Positions 46,118 to 52,652 of a stretch of DNA of 52,652 bases are shown here, in pieces. Within the stretch, counting starts at the first letter, position 1, and the number at the start of each line of letters is the position of its first letter. The stretch is from Candidatus Accumulibacter phosphatis (GTDB lineage: Bacteria > Pseudomonadota > Gammaproteobacteria > Burkholderiales > Rhodocyclaceae), in assembly GCF_012939955.1 (NCBI RefSeq), contig NZ_SPMY01000020.1, positions 1-52,652 of the forward strand. The letters are read 5' to 3'. The position numbers and the translations under genes are program-made. The notes below the pieces were generated by a model. That model was given only the letters and a program-made list of their open reading frames with translations, made no database searches and had not been told where the DNA came from.

Positions 46118-47920
46118 TCAGCTGTCGGCGGGCTCGCTGAACTGCATTGCGTACAAGCGCGCGTAGTGGCCGTCGTTGGCCAGCAACTCGGCGTGGCTGC
46201 CGCGTTCGACAATGCGTCCCTGGTCCATGACCAGAATGAGGTCGGCTTTTTCGATAGTCGACAGGCGGTGCGCGATGACCAGTGTCGTTCGGCCGGCCAT
46301 CACCTGGTCGAGAGCGCTCTGAATATGACGTTCCGACTCCGTGTCGAGCGCTGAGGTCGCCTCGTCAAGAATCAGGATCGGTGCATCCTTGAGCAGCGCC
46401 CGGGCAATCGCCAGTCGCTGCCGCTGGCCACCCGAGAGCATGACGCCGTTTTCTCCGACCAGGGTTTCGAAGCCGTCTGGCAGACGGTCGATGAACTCGC
46501 GAGCAAAAGCGGCTTCGGCGGCCTTTTCGATGGCCTCGCGCGGGGCCTCGGAAAGGTCGCCGTAGGCGATGTTGCTGGCGATGCTGTCGTTGAACAGCAC
46601 TACCTGCTGGGTGACCAGCGCGAGGTGCTGGCGCAGGTTGCGCAGGGTGAAATCCTCGACATCGACCCCGTCAATGAGAATCTGGCCAGAGTCGTGATGG
46701 TAGAAGCGGGGGATGAGATTGGCCAGTGTTGACTTGCCGCTGCCCGAGCGCCCGACGAGGGCGATCATCTGGCCCGGTTCAACCGCGAAGCTGATCTGAT
46801 CGAGAACGCGCGTGTTGCTGCCCGGATAGGCGAAGGACAGGTCTTTCACCTCCAGGCGGCCGCTGACTCGCTCCTTCTCGATGCTCCCGTGATCGGGCTC
46901 TGGCTCTTCGTCGATCTGGGAAAAAATGCTTTCGGCACCGGCCAGTCCTTTCTGAATCGTCGAGCTGACTTCGGACAGCTGGCGAATCGGCTTCGGTAAC
47001 ATTCCGGCGGCGGTGAGATAAGCGACCAGATCGCCTGCCGAGGCGTCGCCGCGCAGCGCCAGGACCAGAGCCAGCAGCACCGCCATCGCGGAAAAGGTGA
47101 CGAACTGCAGCGCCGGGGTGTAGGTTGCGCTCGTTCTGACCATGCGCAGCTGCTTGGCCGTGTTGTCCTCGCTCGCTGTCCGGAAGCGGTTCGATTCGTA
47201 GTTCTCGCCACCGAAACTGCGGACCACGCGGTAGCCCTGGATGGTTTCCGAGGCGACGTGCGTCAGGTCGCCCATGGTCGCCTGTATCTTGAGGCTCTGG
47301 CGGCGGAACTTCCGGCTGGCACGGCTGACCATGACGCCAATGATCGGCAGGATGGCGACCATTACCAGCGTCAGTCGCCAGTTCATCCACAGCAGGTAGC
47401 CGAACAGGAAGATGACCGTCATCCCCTCACGGATGACGACCTTGATGGCATCGGTCGCGGCACCGGTGACCATGGTCACGTTGTAGGTGATTCGCGAGAT
47501 CAGATGGCCGGTGTTGTGCTGGTCGAAATAGCCGTTCGGCAGACGTAGCAGGCTGTCGAAAAGGGCGCGCCTGAGATCGTGGATCAGCCCCAGCGAAACT
47601 CTCGCCAGATAATAGTTGCCGAGAAAGGAGCCGATCCCCTGCCAGGTGACGACGAGGACCAGCAGCAGAGGTATGCCGTAGATCAGGTCCAGATCACCGG
47701 TCAGCGCCGTCGTCTGCCGGCTTATGCTGCTGGGCTCACTCAGTTCATCGACAAAGTACTTCAGAATTCCGGCCATCATCGGTTGCGACGAGGCGAAGAT
47801 CATGTAGCCCAGCAAGCTGACCGCGAACATGCCGAGAAAGGGCCGCAAATAGCCGAGCAGGCGAAAATAGATTCGTAGCGACGAAGTGGCTGGTTTGGCG
47901 GTCTTGCCGGCGGTTGTCAA
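46118..47920 (-). CDS. msbA: Lipid A export ATP-binding/permease protein MsbA
   Basis: This ABC half-transporter flips lipid A-core across the inner membrane. The 600-residue chain has an N-terminal six-helix membrane domain (about 20-330; for example PFLGMFAVSLLGYMIFAS and LTLVMVAILPIIGVMV) and a C-terminal ATPase. The ATPase has Walker A GRSGSGKST, signature LSGGQRQR, Walker B ILILDEATSALD and the H-loop VIAHRLSTI. The start is probably TTG at 47920. It lies 6 bp after mrcA on the minus strand and faces the LPS core genes, whose product it would carry. Confidence 0.95.
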   Translation of the reverse strand: MTTAGKTAKPATSSLRIYFRLLGYLRPFLGMFAVSLLGYMIFASSQPMMAGILKYFVDELSEPSSISRQTTALTGDLDLIYGIPLLLVLVVTWQGIGSFLGNYYLARVSLGLIHDLRRALFDSLLRLPNGYFDQHNTGHLISRITYNVTMVTGAATDAIKVVIREGMTVIFLFGYLLWMNWRLTLVMVAILPIIGVMVSRASRKFRRQSLKIQATMGDLTHVASETIQGYRVVRSFGGENYESNRFRTASEDNTAKQLRMVRTSATYTPALQFVTFSAMAVLLALVLALRGDASAGDLVAYLTAAGMLPKPIRQLSEVSSTIQKGLAGAESIFSQIDEEPEPDHGSIEKERVSGRLEVKDLSFAYPGSNTRVLDQISFAVEPGQMIALVGRSGSGKSTLANLIPRFYHHDSGQILIDGVDVEDFTLRNLRQHLALVTQQVVLFNDSIASNIAYGDLSEAPREAIEKAAEAAFAREFIDRLPDGFETLVGENGVMLSGGQRQRLAIARALLKDAPILILDEATSALDTESERHIQSALDQVMAGRTTLVIAHRLSTIEKADLILVMDQGRIVERGSHAELLANDGHYARLYAMQFSEPADS

Positions 47921-47926
47921 AAGTGC

Positions 47927-50224
47927 TCAGTCCTCGGCTTCGCTGCCATCGTCGGCGGGCCAGATGGGTGCTATTTCGGCCGGTGCGTTTTCCTTGTAGA
48001 ACAGCTCCCGGCCTGGCCCTTTGCCGTTATCCGGAATGGCCACCGAGACAATTCCATCGGGAGCTGGCAAAAAGGACTCCGGGACATCCTTCAGCGCCTT
48101 GCTCATGAAGCCAATCCAGATCGGCAGCGCTGCCGAGCCGCCCGTTTCTCGCCGGCCAAGGTTTTGCGGTTGGTCAAAGCCGATCCAGGAGCAGGCGACG
48201 ACGGTTTGTTGGTAGCCACAGAACCAGGCGTCTACCTGGTCATTGGTAGTTCCCGTCTTGCCGGCGAGATCGCGCCGCTTGAGCGTCGCCGAAGCGCGCG
48301 CACCGGTTCCGTAGATGGTCACGTCGCGTAACATGCTGTCCATCAGGAAAGCATTGCGCGGGTCGATGGCGCGTAGGCGTTCGTCGCCGGCAGTCGTTGG
48401 CGCTGCCTGCGCCAGCAGCTGATTCTTGTCATCCAGGATCTGGCTGACGATGTAGGGCCGAATATGGTAGCCGCCGTTGGCGAAGACCGCGTAGCCGGCG
48501 ACCATTTGCCAGGGGGTTGCCGAGCCGGCGCCCAGGGCCATGGTCAGGTAAGGTGGGTGTTTGCTGGCGTCAAAGCCAAAGCGCGTCACGTAGTCCTGCA
48601 CAAAACGCACGCCGCTCGCCTGCAGGAGACGGATCGAGACCATGTTTTTCGAGCGGGCCAGCGCTCGCCGGATACGCATCGGCCCTTCATACTTGCCGTC
48701 GTAGTTTTTCGGTTCCCAGGCCTGACTGCCGGTGACCGTTGCCGGGAAGCTGATCCGTTCGTCGTTGACCACCGACGCCGCTGTGAAGCCTCTTTCAAGG
48801 GCGGCCGAATAAATGAAGGGCTTGAAGCTCGAACCCGGCTGCCGCCAGGCCTGGGTGGTGTGATTGAATTTGCTGCGGTTGAAATCAAAGCCACCAATCA
48901 GGGCGCGTATGGCGCCGTCACGCGGATCTGCGGCCAGGAAAGCAGCTTCCACCTCGGGCATCTGAACGATTCGCCAATTATCTTTTTCGTCGCTCTGGAC
49001 GCGAATGATCGCGCCCCTGCTGAGGCGCTTGTTGGCCGGCGCCTTGTTGTCGATCATGCTCGCTGCGAACTTCAGGCCGTCGCCGCTGAGAGTGACAATC
49101 TCGCCGCCCCGCCGGTAGGCTCGAATGGTCTTTTTGCTCACTTCCAGGACGATCGCCGGGTGCATGTCTTCGGCGTCAGTGAAGTCCTGCAACAGTTCCT
49201 CGAGGGCCTCGTCCTGTTCCGATTTAATCCGGCTGATGTCGACGTAGCCCTCGGCGCCTCGATAGCCGTGGCGGCGGTCGTAGTCCAGGACCCCGCGGCG
49301 AACGCTGTCATAGGCCGCTTCCTGATCGGCCTTGAGAATCGTTGTGTGGACGCGCAGGCCGCGCGTATAGACATCCTCGGGAAAGCGTTCGGCGGCGATC
49401 TGGCGGGCCATTTCCGTGACGTACTGGGCGTGAATCGGTCGTTCGCTGACGTCGCGCTTGATCACCAGGGCTTGCGCCAGAGCTTCCTCATACTGCTCGT
49501 CGCTGATGAACTCGAGTTGCAGCATGCGCCTGAGAACGTACTGCTGGCGAATGCGGGCGCGCTTCGGCCTGGCCACCGGGTTGTCGGAGGAGGGCGCTTT
49601 CGGCAAGCCGGCAAGCATGGCCACTTCGGCGACCGTAAGGTCGGCCAGCGACTTGCCGAAATAGATCTGCGCTGCGGCGGCGAAGCCGTAGGCGCGTTGG
49701 CCGAGAAATATCTGGTTGATGTAGAGCTCGAGGATCTGGTCCTTGCTGAGGTTGTGTTCGATCTTGAAAGACAGCAGTGCTTCGTAGAGCTTGCGGGTGT
49801 AGGTTTTCTCAGAGGACAGAAAGAAGTTCTTGGCCACTTGCTGGGTGATTGTCGATGCCCCCTGGCGCTTGCCACCGCCAACCAGGTTGGCTTGTAGTGC
49901 GCGCAGGATGCCCAGCGTGTCCACGCCGCTGTGCTGATAGAAGCGCTCGTCCTCAGCTGCCAGGATGGCCTGTTTCATGATTGGCGGGACCTCGTCTATG
50001 CTGACTACGGCACGACGCTCCTCGCCGAACTCGCCGAGCAGATAGCCGTCCGCCGTGTACACCCGCAACGGTACCTTGGGGCGGTAGTCCGTAAGAATAT
50101 CGAGCGACGGCAGGTTCGGGTAGGCCAGGCTAAGGACCACGGCCACCATGGCAAGGGCTATCGCGGCAAGGCCGACAACAACTACGATGGGGTATAGGAT
50201 CCAGCGGAGGGCAGTAGGCAACAC
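47927..50224 (-). CDS. mrcA: Penicillin-binding protein 1A
   Basis: It is a bifunctional peptidoglycan glycosyltransferase/transpeptidase anchored in the inner membrane. The 765-residue protein has a membrane anchor (about 9-35). The glycosyltransferase domain shows AILAAEDERFYQHSGVD, GASTITQQVAKNFFL and RKLYEALLSFKIE. After an OB-like insertion comes the transpeptidase domain with SSFKP (nucleophile serine), ARSKNMVS (SxN) and AGKTGTTND (KTG). The start is GTG at 50224, with a TTG next to it as alternative. It is divergent from pilM, as in many proteobacteria, and is followed by msbA after 6 bp. Confidence 0.95.
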   Translation of the reverse strand: MLPTALRWILYPIVVVVGLAAIALAMVAVVLSLAYPNLPSLDILTDYRPKVPLRVYTADGYLLGEFGEERRAVVSIDEVPPIMKQAILAAEDERFYQHSGVDTLGILRALQANLVGGGKRQGASTITQQVAKNFFLSSEKTYTRKLYEALLSFKIEHNLSKDQILELYINQIFLGQRAYGFAAAAQIYFGKSLADLTVAEVAMLAGLPKAPSSDNPVARPKRARIRQQYVLRRMLQLEFISDEQYEEALAQALVIKRDVSERPIHAQYVTEMARQIAAERFPEDVYTRGLRVHTTILKADQEAAYDSVRRGVLDYDRRHGYRGAEGYVDISRIKSEQDEALEELLQDFTDAEDMHPAIVLEVSKKTIRAYRRGGEIVTLSGDGLKFAASMIDNKAPANKRLSRGAIIRVQSDEKDNWRIVQMPEVEAAFLAADPRDGAIRALIGGFDFNRSKFNHTTQAWRQPGSSFKPFIYSAALERGFTAASVVNDERISFPATVTGSQAWEPKNYDGKYEGPMRIRRALARSKNMVSIRLLQASGVRFVQDYVTRFGFDASKHPPYLTMALGAGSATPWQMVAGYAVFANGGYHIRPYIVSQILDDKNQLLAQAAPTTAGDERLRAIDPRNAFLMDSMLRDVTIYGTGARASATLKRRDLAGKTGTTNDQVDAWFCGYQQTVVACSWIGFDQPQNLGRRETGGSAALPIWIGFMSKALKDVPESFLPAPDGIVSVAIPDNGKGPGRELFYKENAPAEIAPIWPADDGSEAED

Positions 50225-50253
50225 GGCGTCCGGAAAGAAAGGCAGATCCCGCT

Positions 50254-50259
50254 ATTATA
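50254..50259 (-). promoter_or_regulatory. Possible -10 box for mrcA
   Basis: The minus strand reads TATAAT, 30 bases before the mrcA GTG. No good -35 box lies at the right distance, so this is a weak call. Confidence 0.35.
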
Positions 50260-50507
50260 TTGGCGCGGCCATGAAAAGGCGCGAAGATCAGCGTGGCGCT
50301 TGCCGCTCCTGTCCTCCTTCTCGCATCGCTTGGCTTGCCGCAGGTACCGAGGATGGCGCCCTGTGCACAACCGGACGGCGTCGCTGCCGTTCTTGGTCAT
50401 GTCAATTCCCTGGCTAAGAACAGGCTACGCAAAATCAATGATTTTAGTGGTTTACGCTACACTCTTAGACTAAAACAAGATATCCAAGGCCCTAGCGGAG
50501 AAATTGC

Positions 50508-50536
50508 TTTACAGGTCGGGAGCTTGTTGCTAGCAT
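50508..50536 (+). promoter_or_regulatory. Possible sigma-70 promoter for pilM
   Basis: TTTACA (50508-50513) and TAGCAT (50531-50536) are separated by 17 bp, about 70 bp upstream of the likely pilM start and within the AT-rich part of the intergenic region. Confidence 0.35.
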
Positions 50537-50605
50537 CTAAAGTAGAATATCTATAAGTACGCTAACTACAAATTATTGAAGGGTTTTTTGGCCGGGGGTG
50601 GCGAT

Positions 50606-51685
50606 TTGCAGCTTGATCTTTCGATCTTTAATCCCAAGGCGCGCTCCCTGATCGGTCTTGATATCAGTTCATCGTCGGTCAAGATGGTGGAACTGGCAAG
50701 CGATGCGAAAAGCGGTTACCGCGTCGAGCGCTACGCGATTGAGATCTTGCCCAGGGACGCTGTCTCGGATGGCAACATTGTCAACCTGGAAGCTGCGGCG
50801 GAGTCGGTCCGGCGCGCCTGGAAGAAACTGGCGACCGTTACGCGGCAGGTGGCCATTGCCCTGCCGGCGTCGCATGTGATCACCAAGAAGATCATCGTTG
50901 CCGCCGGGCAGAGGGAAGACGAGTTGGAAGTGCTGGTGGAATCCGAGGCCAACCAGTACATCCCCTTTGCTCTCGACGAGGTCAATCTGGATTTTCAGGT
51001 GCTCGGCCCGGTGTCATCGTCTCCTGACGAGATCGAAGTTCTTATCGCTGCGTCTCGTAAGGAAAAGGTGGAGGACCGTGTCGCTGTGGCGGAAGCGGCA
51101 GGACTCAAACCGGTGGTCCTCGATGTCGAGTCCTATGCGGTGCTTTCAGCGTTCCAGCTGATCGAAAAACAGCTTCCCGAGGGTGGCCCGGGCAGGATCA
51201 TCGCCTTGGTCGACGTCGGTGCCAACGTGATGAACCTGACCGTGCTGCGCGATGGTCAGCAACTCTACGTTCGCGAGCAGGCGTTTGGCGGCAATCAGCT
51301 GACGCAGGATATTGCCCGCCTTTTCGGAATGAGTTTCGAGGAGGCAGAAGCAGAAAAGCGCCGCCACAATTTGCCGGTGGAGTACGAGGCCGAACTCTTG
51401 CGGCCGTTTCTTGAGTCCTTGGCGCTGGAATTGTCGCGTGCCCTGCAGTTCTTCTTTACTTCGACTCAGTTCAATCAGATCAACCACATCGTCCTGGCCG
51501 GCGGCTGCGCCGTCATTGCCGGGGCCGACGAAGTCGTCGCCTCGCGCACGCAGATCAACACTGTCATTGCCAATCCCTTTGCCAATATGTTGCTTGCCGA
51601 TCGCGTGCGCGCCAAGAACCTGCTCACCGATGCCTCGTCGTTGATGGTTGCCTGCGGTCTTGCGCTGCGGAGGTTCGACGAATGA
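50606..51685 (+). CDS. pilM: Type IV pilus assembly protein PilM
   Basis: PilM is the actin-like cytosolic member of the PilMNO(P) alignment complex of type IV pili. The protein of about 359 residues has SLIGLDISSSSVKMVELA near the start, VDVGANVMNLTVLRDG (about 206-221), the PilM segment GGNQLTQDIARLFGMSFEEAE, and HIVLAGGCAVIAG. No ATG is available. I prefer the TTG at 50606, placed after a G-rich stretch and just before the family start (LDLSIFNPKARSLIG); another TTG at 50576 is possible. Its stop overlaps the pilN start by 4 bp. Confidence 0.92.
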   Translation: MQLDLSIFNPKARSLIGLDISSSSVKMVELASDAKSGYRVERYAIEILPRDAVSDGNIVNLEAAAESVRRAWKKLATVTRQVAIALPASHVITKKIIVAAGQREDELEVLVESEANQYIPFALDEVNLDFQVLGPVSSSPDEIEVLIAASRKEKVEDRVAVAEAAGLKPVVLDVESYAVLSAFQLIEKQLPEGGPGRIIALVDVGANVMNLTVLRDGQQLYVREQAFGGNQLTQDIARLFGMSFEEAEAEKRRHNLPVEYEAELLRPFLESLALELSRALQFFFTSTQFNQINHIVLAGGCAVIAGADEVVASRTQINTVIANPFANMLLADRVRAKNLLTDASSLMVACGLALRRFDE

Positions 51686-52146
51686 TACGCATCAATCTCC
51701 TGCCGCATCGGGAAGAGAAGCGACGAGCGCGGCGACAGCAGTTCTATGCTGTGCTCGCTTTGATCACCGTTCTTTCCGGCCTGATCGTCTTTCTTGTCTA
51801 CTCCGTGATTGGCGGCTATATTGCCGCCCAGGATGCCAAGAACGACTTCCTGCAGAAGGAAATCGCCGTCCTTAACAAGCAAATCGATCAAATCAATCGG
51901 CTCAAAGCGCAAAGTGATGCCTTGATGGCGCGCAAGCGAATCATCGAATCCTTGCAGCGCGATCGCGCCGAAGCGGTGCGCTTGCTGAGCGAGCTCGCCA
52001 AGCAGATGCCTGAGGGAGTGTATATCCGCTCGCTGAAGCAGGTCGGGCAGAGCATCCATCTGGTTGGCTACGCTCAGTCCAGCGCACGCGTTTCAACGCT
52101 GATGCGTAATATCGAAGGGCGTTGGTGCACTATTAGTAACTGCTAA
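51682..52146 (+). pseudogene. pilN: Type IV pilus assembly protein PilN, truncated by an insertion element
   Basis: PilN anchors PilM to the inner membrane. The first ~145 residues are typical: MIRINLLPHREEKRRARRQQ (the PilM-binding N-terminus), one membrane helix (about 22-46), a coiled-coil region (KEIAVLNKQIDQINRLK) and PEGVYIRSLKQVGQSIHLVG. After LMRNIE (to about 52116) the family pattern stops and the frame runs nine residues (GRWCTISNC plus stop) into foreign DNA. The missing C-terminal third is normally about 40-50 residues. An IS5-type element follows, so insertion caused the loss and would also disconnect pilO, pilP and pilQ. Confidence 0.85.
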
Positions 52147-52652
52147 TATACTATATGACTAATCCCGCCATTTTGGGCGCGAACTCCCCCTATCCCCGTC
52201 CTACTTCATGCGGCAGGCGCAATTTGCCCCACCCCGACGGATTGCGGCATGCCCAGATAGGTAAAGGTGTTGATGATGGCGGCCCTGACGTGGGCTTCGG
52301 TCACTTGCCGCTCGAAGGTTCGGGAGTACAGGCTGTCACCCAACTGCTTCAGCCGGTACATCATGTTCTCGGCGATGCTGCGGCGGTGGTAGTCGCTATC
52401 GTTCTTCCAGCCGGCGCTGCCCTTGGCGGCGATCTCTTTGAGAATACCGTCACGGGGATGATCGTCGCCCCAGGGAACAGCACCGTCCCGCGGGGGAATG
52501 GTGGCACGGGCGTCGCGGTCGGCAATGGCGGCATGGCAGCCTTTGGTGTCGTAGGCGCCATCGGCGGACACTTGAGAGACTTCGCCTTCGACCTGGTCAA
52601 GCAACCCGGGGAACACTTCGCTGTCGCCCCAATCGGCCGTCGTCACTTCAAT
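52117..52652. mobile_element. IS5-family insertion element (partial, runs off the window)
   Basis: Foreign sequence begins at about 52117, where PilN homology ends. It is AT-richer at the tip and contains ATTAGT...ACTAAT (about 52132-52159), then a minus-strand transposase gene. The far end and therefore the terminal inverted repeat and target duplication are outside the window, so the exact boundary is approximate. Confidence 0.75.
52206..52652 (-). CDS. IS5-family transposase, C-terminal part (incomplete at window end)
   Basis: The visible ~148 codons end a DDE transposase of the IS5 type. They show DQVEGEVSQVSADGAYDTKGCHAAI (the second catalytic Asp region, DGAYD) and ATIPPRDGAV. The third catalytic region is in the segment from WKNDSDYHRRSIAENMMYRLKQ, with the Y-(2)-R-(3)-E pattern (YHRRSIAE) characteristic of this group, then an AAIINTFTYLGMP tail. 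The frame is open through the last base (IEVTTADWGDSE), so the N-terminal half lies beyond 52652. No frameshift is visible in this part. Confidence 0.88.
   Translation of the reverse strand: MEVTTADWGDSEVFPGLLDQVEGEVSQVSADGAYDTKGCHAAIADRDARATIPPRDGAVPWGDDHPRDGILKEIAAKGSAGWKNDSDYHRRSIAENMMYRLKQLGDSLYSRTFERQVTEAHVRAAIINTFTYLGMPQSVGVGQIAPAA

Larger units (their letters stand above)
50225..50605. other. Divergent mrcA-pilM intergenic region
   Basis: The left half is GC-rich with no convincing gene. The right half (about 50420-50580) is noticeably AT-rich and carries the likely pilM promoter. A plus-strand open frame of 87 codons (50293-50556) covers the region, but it has no recognisable domain or ribosome binding site. 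Confidence 0.5.

Noticed and set aside
48464-49897. Plus-strand open frame opposite mrcA
   Set aside because: mrcA shows every catalytic motif on the minus strand; the opposite frame has none.

Overview
The window looks like a chromosomal segment of a high-GC Gram-negative betaproteobacterium, probably a Rhodocyclales/Candidatus Accumulibacter-type organism. This rests on gene content and order (dapF-DUF484, glnA-ntrB-ntrC, metK-lpxL-waaG-rfaP, mrcA divergent from pilM, a large glycogen cluster). No database search was possible, so the taxon is an inference.

Layout. 1-5.1 kb: a composite hairpin repeat, then genes all on the minus strand: a coupled acetyltransferase-dapF-DUF484 operon, a glutathione S-transferase, a dihydrolipoyl-dehydrogenase-like flavoprotein and a small encapsulated-ferritin-like protein. 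5.6-16.9 kb: an accessory island. It holds a broken pRiA4b ORF-3-like gene, a type I restriction-modification operon (hsdM-hsdS-ImmA/IrrE peptidase-DUF4411-hsdR fragment-hsdR) whose members up to the hsdR fragment overlap by 4 bp, gene and transposase debris, and a vapBC toxin-antitoxin pair. 16.9-25.6 kb: a glycogen/glucose cluster on the minus strand (glk, glgP, glgB, glgX and an FG-GAP protein coupled to glgX), with the same composite repeat between glgP and glgB. 26-30.4 kb: an FAD-linked oxidase facing a minus-strand group of rhodanese, nadA, an ArsC/YffB-like protein and hslO (Hsp33).

30.5-35.3 kb: nitrogen control. glnA has a perfect NtrC palindrome and a -24/-12 (sigma-54) promoter, then a DUF4124 protein, ntrB and ntrC. 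35.4-38.2 kb: birA-coaX (overlapping) and an SPFH/SHOCT protein. 38.2-40.9 kb: an HD-GYP protein and metK, the latter with a strong promoter and a structured leader ending in a terminator before the start codon. 40.9-50.2 kb: outer envelope genes: lpxL, waaG, rfaP and two further LPS-kinase-like genes on the plus strand, msbA and mrcA (PBP1A) on the minus strand. 50.6-52.65 kb: pilM and a pilN cut off by an IS5-family element that runs off the window.

Five genes (hsdR, glgB, the DUF4124 gene, rfaP and the next kinase) are each broken by exactly one extra base in a homopolymer of 6-8 identical bases, and each is restored by removing that base. That common signature points to sequencing or assembly error, at least in the housekeeping genes. 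A sixth break, in the pRiA4b-like gene, has the opposite sense and accompanies a missing 3' end, so it looks like real decay. I saw no tRNA, rRNA or CRISPR array.
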